A DNA stretch of 39,792 nucleotides from Micromonospora sp. AMSO31t (GCF_008868175.1 NZ_WBKT01000043.1:1-39792); one strand, 5' to 3'; shown: positions 1 to 7,986, numbered from the stretch's first letter. Translations and numbers: made by a program. The notes: generated by a model not told the origin, from the sequence alone.

Positions 1-4
1 GGGT

Positions 5-667
5 ATGGGGGATGCGCGTGAGGTGAGCGTGCCGGTGGTGGACGGCGGGCTGGCCGCCGACGTGATCGTGCCGTCGGGGGCCGTGGGGGTGGTGTTGTTC
101 GCGCACGGGAGCGGCAGTTCGCGGCACAGCCCGCGCAACGTGGCGGTGGCGCACGAGTTCAACGGGCGGGCGCTGGGCACCGTGCTGGTCGACCTGTTGA
201 CCCCGGAGGAGGACGAGCGGGACGCGGTCACCGCCGAGCTGCGCTTCGACATCGGGATGCTCGCCGAGCGGCTGGCCGCGATCGTGGACTGGATGGCCGG
301 CGAGCCGACCCTGGGCCGGCTGCCGATCGGGCTGTTCGGGGCGAGCACCGGCGCGGCCGCCGCCCTGGTCGCGGCGGCCGCCCGGCCGGACCAGGTGGGC
401 GCCGTGGTCTCCCGTGGCGGCCGCCCGGACCTGGCCGGCAGCTCGCTCTCGGCGGTACGCGCCCCGACGCTGCTGATCGTCGGTGGGCTGGACGAGCAGG
501 TGATCGTGCTGAACGAGCAGGCCGGGGCGGAGCTGGGCGATGTCGCCGAGCTGCGGATCGTGCCCGGCGCCACCCACCTCTTCGAGGAGCCGGGCACCCT
601 GGAACAGGTGGCCGACCAGGCCGGGACCTGGTTCACCACCCACCTGCGCCAGCCACACCCGGCCTGA
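5..667 (+). CDS. alpha/beta hydrolase (dienelactone-hydrolase-like)
   Basis: A 220-residue alpha/beta hydrolase of unknown substrate. The nucleophile elbow GASTGA places Ser114. Asp163 (in GGLDEQV) and His191 (in GATHLF) complete a plausible Ser-Asp-His triad with normal family spacing. An HGSGSS oxyanion-type motif lies near residue 34. There is no signal peptide, so the protein is probably cytoplasmic. In actinobacteria this domain is often fused behind, or encoded beside, a phosphoribosyltransferase. The window begins only four bases before the ATG and the frame is open to the edge, so the true start could lie further upstream. It converges on the AI-2E permease gene across a 20-base gap. 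Confidence 0.85.
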   Translation: MGDAREVSVPVVDGGLAADVIVPSGAVGVVLFAHGSGSSRHSPRNVAVAHEFNGRALGTVLVDLLTPEEDERDAVTAELRFDIGMLAERLAAIVDWMAGEPTLGRLPIGLFGASTGAAAALVAAAARPDQVGAVVSRGGRPDLAGSSLSAVRAPTLLIVGGLDEQVIVLNEQAGAELGDVAELRIVPGATHLFEEPGTLEQVADQAGTWFTTHLRQPHPA

Positions 668-687
668 CCAGGCGGGAGCCGCGCGGG

Positions 688-1791
688 TCAGTCGGGCCGG
701 GCGGCTCGGTGGCGTTGCACGGTGTCCAGCACCCGCCAGGTGACCGCGGCGATCGGCACCGAGACGAATGCGCCCGCGATGCCGGCGATCAGCGTGCCGG
801 CCGTGACCACCACCAGGATGACCGCCGGGTGGAGCTGGACCTGCCGTTTCATCACCAGCGGCTCCAGCAGGTTGCCCTCGATCTGCTGCACGGCGATCAC
901 CGCGGCCAGGGTGAGCAGGGCGGTGGTGGGGCCGTTGGCGGCCAGGGCGACCAGCACCGCGATCGCGCCGGCCACGGTGGCGCCGATGATCGGCACGAAG
1001 CCGCCGAGGAAAGTGATCAGCGCGAGGGGCAGGGCCAGCGGGACGCGCAGCACCACCAGCGCCAGCCCGATGCCGATCGCGTCGATGGCCGCGATGATCA
1101 TCGTGCCCCGGCTGTACGCGCTCAGCGTCCGCCAGCCGGCCCGGCCCGCCTCGGCGGTCACGTCGCGGCGCGGGCCGGTCATCCGGCGCAGCACCCAGTG
1201 CCACATCGACCGGCCGTCCTTGAGCAGGAAGAAGAGCAGCACCAGGCCGAGCAGGATCGAGCCGGCCACCTCGGCGGCCGTCCGGGCCCCCGCGACCGGG
1301 TCGGGGGCGCTGCCGCTCAGTCCCTCCCGGATCTGCGTGATCTGGCGGTCGAGCTGTTCGTCGGTGACCGGCAGGCTGGAGGTGACGAAGTCGCGGCTGC
1401 GCTCCAAGCCCTGGTCGAGTTGCTGGCTCAGCTCGCCGAACTGGCTCGCGGTCAGGTTCCACACGAGCGCGCCGACGCCGAACAGGACACCGAGCAGCAG
1501 CAGGACGCTGAGCAGGGCGGCCAGCGCCCGCGGCACCCGGAGCCGGCGCAGCCCGAGCAGCACGGGGTCGAGCAGCGCGGTGAGGAAGAGCGTGCCGGCC
1601 AGCGCGACGGCCAGCGGGGCCAGCAGCACCGCGATCTTCCCGAGCAGCCAGAGCGCGGCGACCACCACCACGAGACAGGCGCTCCAGGTGACCGCCGTCC
1701 GTACCGGCCACGGCAGCCCGGCCCAGGCCTGCCGTGGGCCCGCCGCCCGGCTCCGTGCCGCCGGTTCCGGCGTCCCCGCGTCCTCGTCCAC
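688..1791 (-). CDS. AI-2E family transporter (permease)
   Basis: Integral membrane protein of the AI-2E/PerM family, 367 residues from the GTG chosen. It has two close hydrophobic segments near residues 33-80, a long soluble helical stretch (about 90-150), and then several membrane segments at the C-terminal half, the usual layout of the family. The substrate is not predictable: members include quorum-signal exporters and ion antiporters. The frame is open upstream to 2214, but that extension is the complement of the MT0933-like gene. The GTG at 1791 has a GAGGAGG ribosome site five bases upstream and a promoter-like motif just before it, so I start there. Confidence 0.9.
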   Translation of the reverse strand: MDEDAGTPEPAARSRAAGPRQAWAGLPWPVRTAVTWSACLVVVVAALWLLGKIAVLLAPLAVALAGTLFLTALLDPVLLGLRRLRVPRALAALLSVLLLLGVLFGVGALVWNLTASQFGELSQQLDQGLERSRDFVTSSLPVTDEQLDRQITQIREGLSGSAPDPVAGARTAAEVAGSILLGLVLLFFLLKDGRSMWHWVLRRMTGPRRDVTAEAGRAGWRTLSAYSRGTMIIAAIDAIGIGLALVVLRVPLALPLALITFLGGFVPIIGATVAGAIAVLVALAANGPTTALLTLAAVIAVQQIEGNLLEPLVMKRQVQLHPAVILVVVTAGTLIAGIAGAFVSVPIAAVTWRVLDTVQRHRAARPD

Positions 1792-1816
1792 GTCGCCTCC
1801 TCGATCGTGGCCGTTG

Positions 1817-1842
1817 GTACCCGACGCACGCCAATCCGACAC
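1817..1842 (-). promoter_or_regulatory. candidate stress-sigma promoter for the AI-2E gene
   Basis: On the minus strand GTGT is followed by 16 bases and GGGTAC. This fits the GNNT-N14-16-GGGTA(C/T) pattern known for actinobacterial SigB/SigF-type sigma factors. The -10 lies about 26 bases upstream of the GTG start, giving a short leader that contains the ribosome site. Confidence 0.5.
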
Positions 1843-1866
1843 CCGGGCGCCTTCGGGACGCGGCGT

Positions 1867-1891
1867 GTTTGTGCCGCCGACCCCAGGGAAG
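1867..1891 (+). promoter_or_regulatory. candidate stress-sigma promoter for the MT0933-like gene
   Basis: GTTT, 15 bases, GGGAAG. The -35 matches the SigB/SigF-type pattern and the -10 departs from GGGTAC/T. It sits 29 bases before the ATG, back to back with the similar motif of the divergent AI-2E gene. Confidence 0.4.
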
Positions 1892-1920
1892 GCATTCACG
1901 GTATCGAAGGGAGAACCGAC

Positions 1921-2100
1921 ATGAGCGACTTCATGGACAAGGCCAAGGACTTCGCCGACAAGCACGACAAGCAGGTCGACCAGGGGATCGAAAAGGGCGG
2001 CGACATGGCCGACAAGCGAACCCAGGGCAAGTACGACGAGAAGATCGACAAGGGCGTCGACATGGCGCAGCAGCGGACCGGCGAGGGCGACACCGGCTGA
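1921..2100 (+). CDS. MT0933-like small hydrophilic protein (PF14013-type)
   Basis: A 59-residue, highly charged, Lys/Asp-rich protein without hydrophobic segments. It carries two imperfect repeats of a DKxxKQVDQGIEKGGDMADK-like unit, with recurring DKGVD, DKRTQGKYDEKIDKG and similar segments. This matches the family named MT0933 antitoxin. The antitoxin label comes from the family; no toxin gene lies next to it here, so a stress-protective or DNA/protein-binding role is equally possible. The ribosome site GAAGGGAG lies seven bases before the ATG. A strong hairpin follows the stop, so it is probably monocistronic. Confidence 0.8.
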   Translation: MSDFMDKAKDFADKHDKQVDQGIEKGGDMADKRTQGKYDEKIDKGVDMAQQRTGEGDTG

Positions 2101-2112
2101 CCGCATCCCGAG

Positions 2113-2141
2113 CCCGGGCCGTCCCACGTGGGCGGCCCGGG
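2113..2141 (+). terminator. hairpin after the MT0933-like gene
   Basis: Stem CCCGGGCCG / CGGCCCGGG (nine perfect pairs), with an inner CCCACGTGGG palindrome stacked in the loop. There is no T-run, as is usual at actinobacterial terminators. Confidence 0.6.
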
Positions 2142-2284
2142 ATCGTCGTGTCGGGACCGGAACGACCCTCTGGTCTCCATCGACGATTCTCGCTACGATC
2201 CGCAGTCGGGGCATGACTCAGCGTCGAGTCGTGCGGAGTCGACCCGCACCGCCCGCGGTGCCGTGGACGAGAGCGAGCCAGCCG

Positions 2285-3514
2285 GTGACCGACACTTCCC
2301 AGGCGACCATCCCGCAGCGCTACCCGTTCAACGCCCCTGTCCGGCTCGACCTGGACGCCCGCTACGCCGAGCTGCGCGAGCAGCCGCTGGTCCGGGTCCA
2401 ACTGCCCTACGGCGAACCCGCCTGGCTGGCCACCCGGTACGCCGACGTGAAGACGGTGCTCGGCGACCCCCGGTTCAGCCGGGCCGCGTCGGTCGGGCGC
2501 GACGAACCCCGCAACACCCCGCGCCAGCAGGAGACCGGCATCCTCTCGATGGACCCGCCGGAGCACACCCGGCTGCGCCGGCTCGTGGCGAAGGCGTTCA
2601 CCGCGCGCCGGGTCGAGGAGCTGCGGCCGCGCACCCGGGCGGTGGCCGACGAGCTGGTCGACGGGCTGCTCGCCGCCGGGCCGCCCGCCGACCTGGTGGC
2701 GCACCTGGCCACGCCGCTGCCCATCCGGGTGATCTGCGACCTGCTCGGCGTGCCCGTGTCCGATCAGGACAAGTTCCACACCTGGTCCGAGGCGATCGTC
2801 TCGACCACGTCGCTGGAGCCGGGGCTGGCCCAGCACTACCTCGACAACCTGCTCGCCTACATGGGCGCGCTGGTCGCCCGGCGCCGGGTCGAACCCGCCG
2901 ACGACCTGCTCAGCGCCATGGTCCGGGCCCGGGACGAGAACGCCGACCGGCTCACCGAGCAGGAGATGGTCATCCTCGCCGCCGGGCTGCTCGCCGCCGG
3001 CCACGAGACCACCGTGACCCAGATCCCCAACATGGTGTACGTCCTGCTCACCACCCCCGGCGCCTGGGGCACCCTGCGGGACCGGCCGGAGCTGGTGCCG
3101 GCCGCCGTCGAGGAGCTGATGCGGTTCATCCCGCTCGGCGCCACGGCGGCCTTCCCCCGCTACGCCACCGAGGACGTCGAGCTGGGCGGGGTGCTGGTCC
3201 GGGCCGGCGAGCCGGTCGTGGTCAACATCGCGGCGGCCAACCGGGACGACACCGTCTTCGCCGACGCCGACCGGCTCGACCTGACCCGCGAGGTCAATCC
3301 GCACCTCGGCTTCGGGCACGGCGTGCACCACTGCGTCGGCGCTCAGCTCGCCCGCATGGAGCTGCGGGTGGTGCTGGAGACCCTGCTCGACCGGGCGCCG
3401 GGGCTCCGGCTGGCCGTGCCGGTGGAGGAGCTGACCTGGAAGAGCGGCCTGCTGGTGCGGGGCCTGCTGGCCATGCCGGTGGCCTGGGGAGCCGGGCCGG
3501 GGGAGGGCGCGTGA
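2285..3514 (+). CDS. cytochrome P450
   Basis: Soluble class I bacterial P450, 409 residues from the GTG chosen. The I-helix oxygen-activation motif is AGHETT (238-243). The K-helix ExxR is Glu277-Arg280. The heme-binding loop FGHGVHHCVG puts the thiolate ligand at Cys350. It resembles the CYP105/107-type enzymes of actinomycetes; the substrate is unknown. An in-frame ATG at 2213 would add 24 Arg/Pro-rich residues unlike P450 N-termini, so I prefer 2285, although a TACGAT -10-like box at 2194-2199 leaves both possible. The next gene, a ferredoxin, overlaps the stop by GTGA, so the two are translationally coupled and very likely partners in electron transfer. Confidence 0.93.
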   Translation: MTDTSQATIPQRYPFNAPVRLDLDARYAELREQPLVRVQLPYGEPAWLATRYADVKTVLGDPRFSRAASVGRDEPRNTPRQQETGILSMDPPEHTRLRRLVAKAFTARRVEELRPRTRAVADELVDGLLAAGPPADLVAHLATPLPIRVICDLLGVPVSDQDKFHTWSEAIVSTTSLEPGLAQHYLDNLLAYMGALVARRRVEPADDLLSAMVRARDENADRLTEQEMVILAAGLLAAGHETTVTQIPNMVYVLLTTPGAWGTLRDRPELVPAAVEELMRFIPLGATAAFPRYATEDVELGGVLVRAGEPVVVNIAAANRDDTVFADADRLDLTREVNPHLGFGHGVHHCVGAQLARMELRVVLETLLDRAPGLRLAVPVEELTWKSGLLVRGLLAMPVAWGAGPGEGA

Positions 3515-3744
3515 GCGGAGTGAGCGAGTGGCGGCTGCACGTCGACCCGACCCGGTGCATCGGTTCGGGGATCTGCGCCGGGGTGGCGCCGGGGCACTTC
3601 GTGCTGGTCGACGGGCTGTCCCGGCCGGTGGCCGAGCGGATCGCCGCCGACGAGTCGGTGCTGGACGCGGCGGAGTCCTGCCCGCTGGAGGCGATCGTCG
3701 TCTCCGAGGTGGACAGCCTCCGGCGGATCGCCCCGGAAGGCTGA
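3511..3744 (+). CDS. 3Fe-4S ferredoxin, P450 redox partner
   Basis: A 77-residue ferredoxin with CxxxxxC near the N-terminus (CIGSGIC) and a later CP (ESCPLEAI). This is the three-cysteine pattern of the 3Fe-4S ferredoxins that accompany actinobacterial P450s. The central second cysteine of a 4Fe-4S cluster is replaced, as usual for this type. The GTG start overlaps the P450 stop (GTGA) and has GGGGGAGGG upstream, so expression is coupled. No ferredoxin reductase is present nearby, so reduction must come from an enzyme encoded elsewhere. Confidence 0.92.
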   Translation: MSGVSEWRLHVDPTRCIGSGICAGVAPGHFVLVDGLSRPVAERIAADESVLDAAESCPLEAIVVSEVDSLRRIAPEG

Positions 3745-3748
3745 CCGG

Positions 3749-4651
3749 TCACCAGCCGGGGTAGCGCGCGCCGTTCACGTTGACCCGCAGGCTGAACAGC
3801 GAGCTGGAGGCGCAGATGTAGAGCTGGTTGCGCTTCGGGCCGCCGAAGGTGAAGTTCGCGACCACCTCCGGCAGGTGCAGCTTGCCGAGCAGCGTGCCGT
3901 CCGGGTCGAAGCAGTGCAGCCCGTCGTGCGCCGCCGCCCAGACCCGGCCGGCGTCGTCGAGGCGTACGCCGTCGAAGGAGCCGGCGTCACAGGTGGCGAA
4001 GACCTCGCCGCCGCGCAGCGCGCCGCCCCCGGTCACCGTGAACCGGCGCAGGTGCTTCGCCCGGGTGTCGACCACGTAGAGCAGGGACTCGTCGGGGTGG
4101 AACGCCAGCCCGTTCGGCTGCCCGAAGTCGTCGGCGACCAGGCGCACCTCGCCGTCGTGCGGGTCGACCCGGTAGACGTGGTTGCCGCCGATCTCGCTCT
4201 CGGCCCGGTGGCCCTCGTAGTCGCTGTCGATGCCGTAACTCGGGTCGGTGAACCAGATCGAGCCGTCGGAGTGCTCGACCACGTCGTTGGGGCTGTTCAA
4301 CCGCTTGCCGCGCCAGCGCTCGGCGAGCACCGTGTCGGTGCCGTCGGCCTCGGTCCGGGTGACGCGCCGGGCGCCCTGCTCGCAGCTCACCAGCCGCCCC
4401 CGCCGGTCGACGGTGTGCCCGTTGGCGTAGCCGGCCGGCTGCCGGAACACCCCGACCGCGCCGGTGGTCTCGTCCCAGCGCAGCAGCCGGTCGTTGGGGA
4501 TGTCGCTGAAGACCAGGTAACGCCCGGCGGGGAACCAGGCCGGGCCCTCCAGCCAGCGGCCACCGGTCCAGAGGCACTCCGTCCACTCGTCGCCGTTGAC
4601 CCGGCGGAACCGCTCGTCCCGCACCTCGAACCGCGTCCTGAACCGATCCAC
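3749..4651 (-). CDS. SMP-30/gluconolactonase/LRE family protein
   Basis: Six-bladed beta-propeller lactonase, about 300 residues. The expected divalent-metal ligands are visible: Glu35 (LEGPAW), Asn122 (NSPNDV), Asn180 (QPNGLAF region) and Asp227 (FDGVRLD). It probably hydrolyses a sugar or other lactone; the exact substrate is unknown. The GTG at 4651 has GGAGG eight bases upstream and is preferred over a GTG at 4666 that lacks one. There is no signal peptide. It converges on the ferredoxin gene with a four-base gap and is divergent from an AsnC regulator that may control it. Confidence 0.88.
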   Translation of the reverse strand: MDRFRTRFEVRDERFRRVNGDEWTECLWTGGRWLEGPAWFPAGRYLVFSDIPNDRLLRWDETTGAVGVFRQPAGYANGHTVDRRGRLVSCEQGARRVTRTEADGTDTVLAERWRGKRLNSPNDVVEHSDGSIWFTDPSYGIDSDYEGHRAESEIGGNHVYRVDPHDGEVRLVADDFGQPNGLAFHPDESLLYVVDTRAKHLRRFTVTGGGALRGGEVFATCDAGSFDGVRLDDAGRVWAAAHDGLHCFDPDGTLLGKLHLPEVVANFTFGGPKRNQLYICASSSLFSLRVNVNGARYPGW

Positions 4652-4676
4652 GCCGACCGCCTCCACTTGTGACTGA

Positions 4677-4736
4677 CGTTCGGGCCGACGCTAACATGAC
4701 CGAACGAGAATCAGCGATGAGGCAGAACACCGAACG
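4677..4736. promoter_or_regulatory. candidate AsnC operator (three CCGAACG repeats)
   Basis: The divergent lactonase/asnC region carries CGTTCGG at 4677-4683 and its inverted copy CCGAACG at 4700-4706 and again at 4730-4736. The direct copies are 30 bases apart, about three helical turns. Several spaced half-sites are typical of Lrp/AsnC-family binding. A -10-like TAACAT (4692-4697) lies between the first two. Confidence 0.45.
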
Positions 4737-4747
4737 GAGATGTGGTC

Positions 4748-5203
4748 GTGGACGACGTGGACCGGAAGCTGCTCGCGGCGCTGCAACACGACGCGACCCA
4801 GTCGTACGCGACGCTGGCCGGGGCGGTCGGGCTGTCCACCGGGGCGGTGCACGAGCGGGTGCGCAAACTGCGCGAGCAGGGCGTGATCCGGCGGACCACC
4901 GTGGACGTCGACCCGGCCGCGGTCGGGCGCGGCGTGCTGGCGTTCGTGCTGGTGGAGGCGAATGCCTGGATGGGCGACCGGCCCACCCGCGAGGCGCTCG
5001 CCGCGCTGCCGGAGGTGGAGGAGGCGCACGTGATCGCCGGCCCCGCCTCGCTGCTCGTGAAGATCCGGGTCGGCACTCCGGAGCAGCTCCAGGCCAGCCT
5101 GCGCCGGCTGTTCCAGGTGGAGGGCGTCACCGGCACGCAGACGGTGGTGGTGCTGGAGAGCTTCTTCCAGCGCCCGCCCGACCCGTACCCCCACGCCCCC
5201 TGA
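4748..5203 (+). CDS. Lrp/AsnC family transcriptional regulator
   Basis: A 151-residue regulator. Residues 1-60 form the AsnC-type winged helix-turn-helix, including SYATLAGAVGLSTGAVHERV and the following RKLREQGVI. The rest is an alpha/beta RAM ligand-binding domain ending in an ESFFQR-type strand. Such proteins sense amino acids or related small molecules and often control a divergent gene. Here the divergent neighbour is the lactonase, and the intergenic region holds three CCGAACG repeats. A GTG at 4742 is also in frame, but the one at 4748 has GGAG at an eight-base distance, so I use it. Confidence 0.9.
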   Translation: MDDVDRKLLAALQHDATQSYATLAGAVGLSTGAVHERVRKLREQGVIRRTTVDVDPAAVGRGVLAFVLVEANAWMGDRPTREALAALPEVEEAHVIAGPASLLVKIRVGTPEQLQASLRRLFQVEGVTGTQTVVVLESFFQRPPDPYPHAP

Positions 5204-5212
5204 CACACCGCG

Positions 5213-5246
5213 GCGGCCACGCCCCCCGTGCCGGAAGCGTGGCCGC
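5213..5246. terminator. bidirectional hairpin between asnC-like and hemerythrin genes
   Basis: GCGGCCACGC pairs with GCGTGGCCGC (ten perfect pairs, 14-base loop) between two convergent genes. Confidence 0.55.
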
Positions 5247-5258
5247 GACGGCCGGTGG

Positions 5259-5852
5259 TCAGGACTTCTCGCGCAGCTCCCGCATCGAGGTGGGCCGGCC
5301 ACTGAGCGCGTCGCGCATCCGGTCGACCAGGCCGGCGCCCGGGGCGAGCAGCCTGTTCGCCGGCGGGTGGTCCGGCGCGGCCGGGTGCGGCCGGGTCGGC
5401 GCCGACTTCTTCGCCGCCTCCACCTTGCCGGCCAGCTCGACCAGTTCCTCCCTCGCGCAGGCCGCGCGCAACCGGGGGAAGAGGTCGTTCTCCTCGTCGC
5501 GCACGTGGTGCCTGATCGTCGCCGTGAGGTGGGCCAGCAGCTCGTCGAAGCGCGGGTCGGAGGGGTCCACCGACTCCAGTTCCTTCATGGTCCGCTCGGC
5601 GTCGGCGTGCTCGGAGATCTCGTGCTCGGCGAGCTGGTCGCCGTCGGGAAGCGCCTTGCGGGCGGCCGGGTAGACGTGGGCCTCCTCGGCCACCGCGTGC
5701 CGGACCAGCTCCGCGATCATCACGTCGGCGAGCTGCCGGCGGTGCTCCGGGGTGCCCTGCCGGCTCTCCAGCTCGACGAAGATCGCCTCGACCTCGTGGT
5801 GGTCCGTCATCAGGACGTCGACGACGTCCCGCTCCGTATCTGCGTCGGTCAT
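5259..5852 (-). CDS. hemerythrin domain-containing protein
   Basis: A 197-residue protein with an HHE cation-binding domain over residues 1-130: His18-His19, His52 with Glu56 (HAVAEEAH), His77/His82, and His115-His116 with Glu120 (HHVRDEEND). This fits a four-helix di-iron fold that binds oxygen or senses oxidants. The Pro-rich C-terminal tail (about 145-197) is not part of the fold. An AAGGGG ribosome site precedes the ATG. A stress-type promoter motif lies about 47 bases upstream, so induction by general stress is plausible. It is divergent from the alkaline phosphatase gene. Confidence 0.9.
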   Translation of the reverse strand: MTDADTERDVVDVLMTDHHEVEAIFVELESRQGTPEHRRQLADVMIAELVRHAVAEEAHVYPAARKALPDGDQLAEHEISEHADAERTMKELESVDPSDPRFDELLAHLTATIRHHVRDEENDLFPRLRAACAREELVELAGKVEAAKKSAPTRPHPAAPDHPPANRLLAPGAGLVDRMRDALSGRPTSMRELREKS

Positions 5853-5898
5853 CTCAACAGCCCCTTATCGGTGGGTTGCGGAACGGCTCGTCTGGCCA

Positions 5899-5923
5899 CT
5901 ACCCCCGGGCGGACGGTCCAACC
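5899..5923 (-). promoter_or_regulatory. candidate stress-sigma promoter for the hemerythrin gene
   Basis: On the minus strand GGTT, 15 bases, GGGTAG, matching the GNNT-N14-16-GGGTA pattern of SigB/SigF-type factors. The predicted leader is about 40 bases. Confidence 0.5.
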
Positions 5924-5924
5924 A

Positions 5925-5967
5925 GGCAACTGCCGTTGCCCGAGGCGACAAGAGTCCCGGCAACGGC
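5925..5967 (+). promoter_or_regulatory. overlapping inverted repeats upstream of alkaline phosphatase
   Basis: GGCAAC (5925-5930), GTTGCC (5935-5940) and GGCAAC (5959-5964). The middle copy can pair with either neighbour; the second pairing extends to nine bases (GCCGTTGCC 5932-5940 with GGCAACGGC 5959-5967). It could be an operator or two alternative mRNA hairpins. It ends 30 bases before the start codon. Confidence 0.4.
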
Positions 5968-5997
5968 CGCCCAGCGTTCCATCCGCCAGGAGGACCC

Positions 5998-7260
5998 GTG
6001 ACTTTCCGTTCCAGCCGCTGGCTGCTCGCCCCCGTCGTCGCGGGGGTGGTGGCCGCCGCCGGACTGAGCCTGGCCAACCCGATCACCGACGCCGACGCCG
6101 GTGCGGCGAAGGGCAAGGCCCGCAACGTCATCTTCATCAACGGCGACGGCATGTCCGCCGCCCAGCGCGAGGCGGCCCGCCTCTACCTGGCCGGGCTCGA
6201 CGGCCAGCTCACCATGGACAAGCTGCCGTACTCCGGCCAGCTCACCACCAGCCCGCACGACCCGAAGACGCCGATCACCGACTCGGCCGCGGCGGCCACC
6301 GCCTGGGCCACCGGCGAGAAGACCTACAACGGCGCGATCAGCGTCGACGTGGACGGCAACCCGCTGCCCACCCTCGGCGCGCAGGCCAAGGCGGCCGGCA
6401 AATCCACGGGCCTGGTCACCACGGCCCAGGTCACCGACGCCAGCCCGGCCGCGTTCTTCGCCAACACCGCCGACCGCGGCGTGCAGGACGAGATCGCCCG
6501 GCAGTACCTGGACGTCACCCAGCCGGACGTGATCCTCGGCGGTGGCGAGGACTGGTGGCTGCCGGCCGGCAACGCCGGCGCGTACCCGGACAAGCCCGCC
6601 GAGGACCCGTCCGAGGCCAGCAAGGGCACCAAGGGCGACCTGATCGCCACGGCCAAGGCCAAGGGCTACCGGTACGTCTCCACCGCCGCGCAGCTCCAGG
6701 CCGCCAAGGGCGGCAAGCTTCTCGGTCTCTTCGGCAACGAGGAGCTGTTCCAGCAGCGGGCCGAGGGCCAGGGCGACGTCTACGCCCCGCCGGCCAGCCT
6801 GGCCACGATGACCGAGAAGGCGCTCTCGACGTTGTCGACGAACAAGAAGGGCTTCTTCCTCCTCGTCGAGGAGGAGGGCATCGACGAGTTCGCCCACGAC
6901 AACAACGGCACCCGGATGCTCCAGGCGCTCGGCGAGCTGGAGAAGGCCGTGGCGGTCGCCCGCAACTTCGCGGCCTCCCACCCGGACACCCTCGTCGTGG
7001 TGACCGGCGACCACGAGTGCGGCGGCCTGACCGTCGAGGACACCGCGACCTCCGACGAGTCCGGTGACGGCATCTCGGCCGAGGACGGGCCGTTCCCGAT
7101 CAAGGGCAGCAGCCAGACCTTCAACCTGGACTGGACGACCAGCGGTCACACCGGCGCCGACGTGCCGGTGACCGCGTACGGGCCGCTGGCCGAGCAGTTC
7201 ACCGGCAAGCACCCGAACACCCACGTGCACGACGTGCTGTCCCAGATCCTCACCCGCTGA
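5998..7260 (+). CDS. secreted alkaline phosphatase (PhoA superfamily)
   Basis: A 420-residue exported phosphomonoesterase. The N-terminus has basic residues, a hydrophobic core (about 9-26) and then an Ala-rich stretch, consistent with a signal peptide. Metal and catalytic residues are recognisable by comparison with E. coli PhoA: Asp50 (NGDGMS), nucleophile Ser96 (ITDSAAAAT), the VTDASP segment, the Glu/Asp/His set in VEEEGIDEFAH, the Asp-His pair in TGDHECGG and a late His in TSGHTG. All ligands therefore seem present, though surrounding residues differ from the common EGGRID-type wording. The GTG start has AGGAGG four bases upstream. I see no GTTCACC-type Pho box, so PhoP control is not evident. 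Confidence 0.92.
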   Translation: MTFRSSRWLLAPVVAGVVAAAGLSLANPITDADAGAAKGKARNVIFINGDGMSAAQREAARLYLAGLDGQLTMDKLPYSGQLTTSPHDPKTPITDSAAAATAWATGEKTYNGAISVDVDGNPLPTLGAQAKAAGKSTGLVTTAQVTDASPAAFFANTADRGVQDEIARQYLDVTQPDVILGGGEDWWLPAGNAGAYPDKPAEDPSEASKGTKGDLIATAKAKGYRYVSTAAQLQAAKGGKLLGLFGNEELFQQRAEGQGDVYAPPASLATMTEKALSTLSTNKKGFFLLVEEEGIDEFAHDNNGTRMLQALGELEKAVAVARNFAASHPDTLVVVTGDHECGGLTVEDTATSDESGDGISAEDGPFPIKGSSQTFNLDWTTSGHTGADVPVTAYGPLAEQFTGKHPNTHVHDVLSQILTR

Positions 7261-7272
7261 CCTCCGGCTCCC

Positions 7273-7305
7273 GGCGCCCTCCCGTCCCCGTGGCGGGAGG
7301 GCGCC
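7273..7305. terminator. bidirectional terminator between phosphatase and HAD genes
   Basis: Perfect 12-base stem GGCGCCCTCCCG / CGGGAGGGCGCC with a nine-base loop, placed between two convergent genes. Confidence 0.75.
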
Positions 7306-7311
7306 GCCGGG

Positions 7312-7986
7312 TCAGCGCCCCCGCGCCGGCTCGCGCAGCAGGTCGGGCAGCTCGCCGAGCGCGGTGAGCGCCCGGCCGGCCCAGGCCGGGTCGCTGTCGT
7401 TGTGCTCGGTGGTCCGGACCACCGTCATGCCGACCGCCGCGGCGCCGGCCAACTCGCCGTCGGCGCCGTCGCCGACGAAGACGCAGTCGGCCGGCTCGAC
7501 GCCGAGGCGTTCGGCCGCCAGCCGGTAGATCGCCGGGTCGGGCTTGGCCAGGCACACGTCGCAGGAGAAGACCGCCACGTCGAAGCGGCGGGCCACCTCG
7601 GTCGACGGCCACGCCTCGGCGGTCTCCGCGGTGGCGTTGCTGACCAGCCCGATCGGGTGGCCGTCGGCGCGCAGCGCGTCCAGCACCGCGACGGTCGACG
7701 GCGGGACGCGGGCCAGCAGCCGCCGGGCCAGTGCCCGGCGGTGCGCCGCCGCCCGGGCCACCTGCTCCTCGGTGGGCGCGCCGCCGAGCCGCCGGGCCAG
7801 GACGCGGACGGTCTCCGCCGCGTCCCAACGGGTCATCCGGTCCCGCCAGGTGGCGTGGTACGCCTCGACCAGCGCGGCCGGCTCCACCCCCACCATGAGC
7901 GCCATCTCACCGACCACCCGGTCCCGCTCGGGGTCCCCGCCGGGCACCAGGGTGTGGAACAGGTCGAAGATCACCGGTCGCGGCAC
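7312..7986 (-). CDS. HAD family hydrolase
   Basis: A 224-residue haloacid-dehalogenase-fold enzyme. Motif I is IFDLFHTLV with nucleophile Asp8. The second motif-I Asp of phosphatases is replaced (DLF instead of DxD), which is seen in dehalogenase-like members and makes a standard phosphatase role less certain. Motif II is SNAT (GLVSNAT), motif III the Lys of AKPDP, and motif IV GDGADGE. A helical cap lies between motifs I and II. The substrate is unknown. The start is GTG with no strong ribosome site. It runs in the same direction as the upstream C39-like gene but is separated from it by a terminator. Confidence 0.87.
   Translation of the reverse strand: MPRPVIFDLFHTLVPGGDPERDRVVGEMALMVGVEPAALVEAYHATWRDRMTRWDAAETVRVLARRLGGAPTEEQVARAAAHRRALARRLLARVPPSTVAVLDALRADGHPIGLVSNATAETAEAWPSTEVARRFDVAVFSCDVCLAKPDPAIYRLAAERLGVEPADCVFVGDGADGELAGAAAVGMTVVRTTEHNDSDPAWAGRALTALGELPDLLREPARGR

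Noticed and set aside
1921..2100. Toxin-antitoxin pair suggested by the MT0933 antitoxin family name
   Set aside because: No toxin-like ORF is adjacent on either strand; only the small hydrophilic protein can be supported.
2128..3510. Plus-strand frame in front of the ferredoxin that would extend it by over 400 residues
   Set aside because: This part is the shifted frame of the P450 gene; only the last 77 codons, after the GTGA overlap, look like protein.
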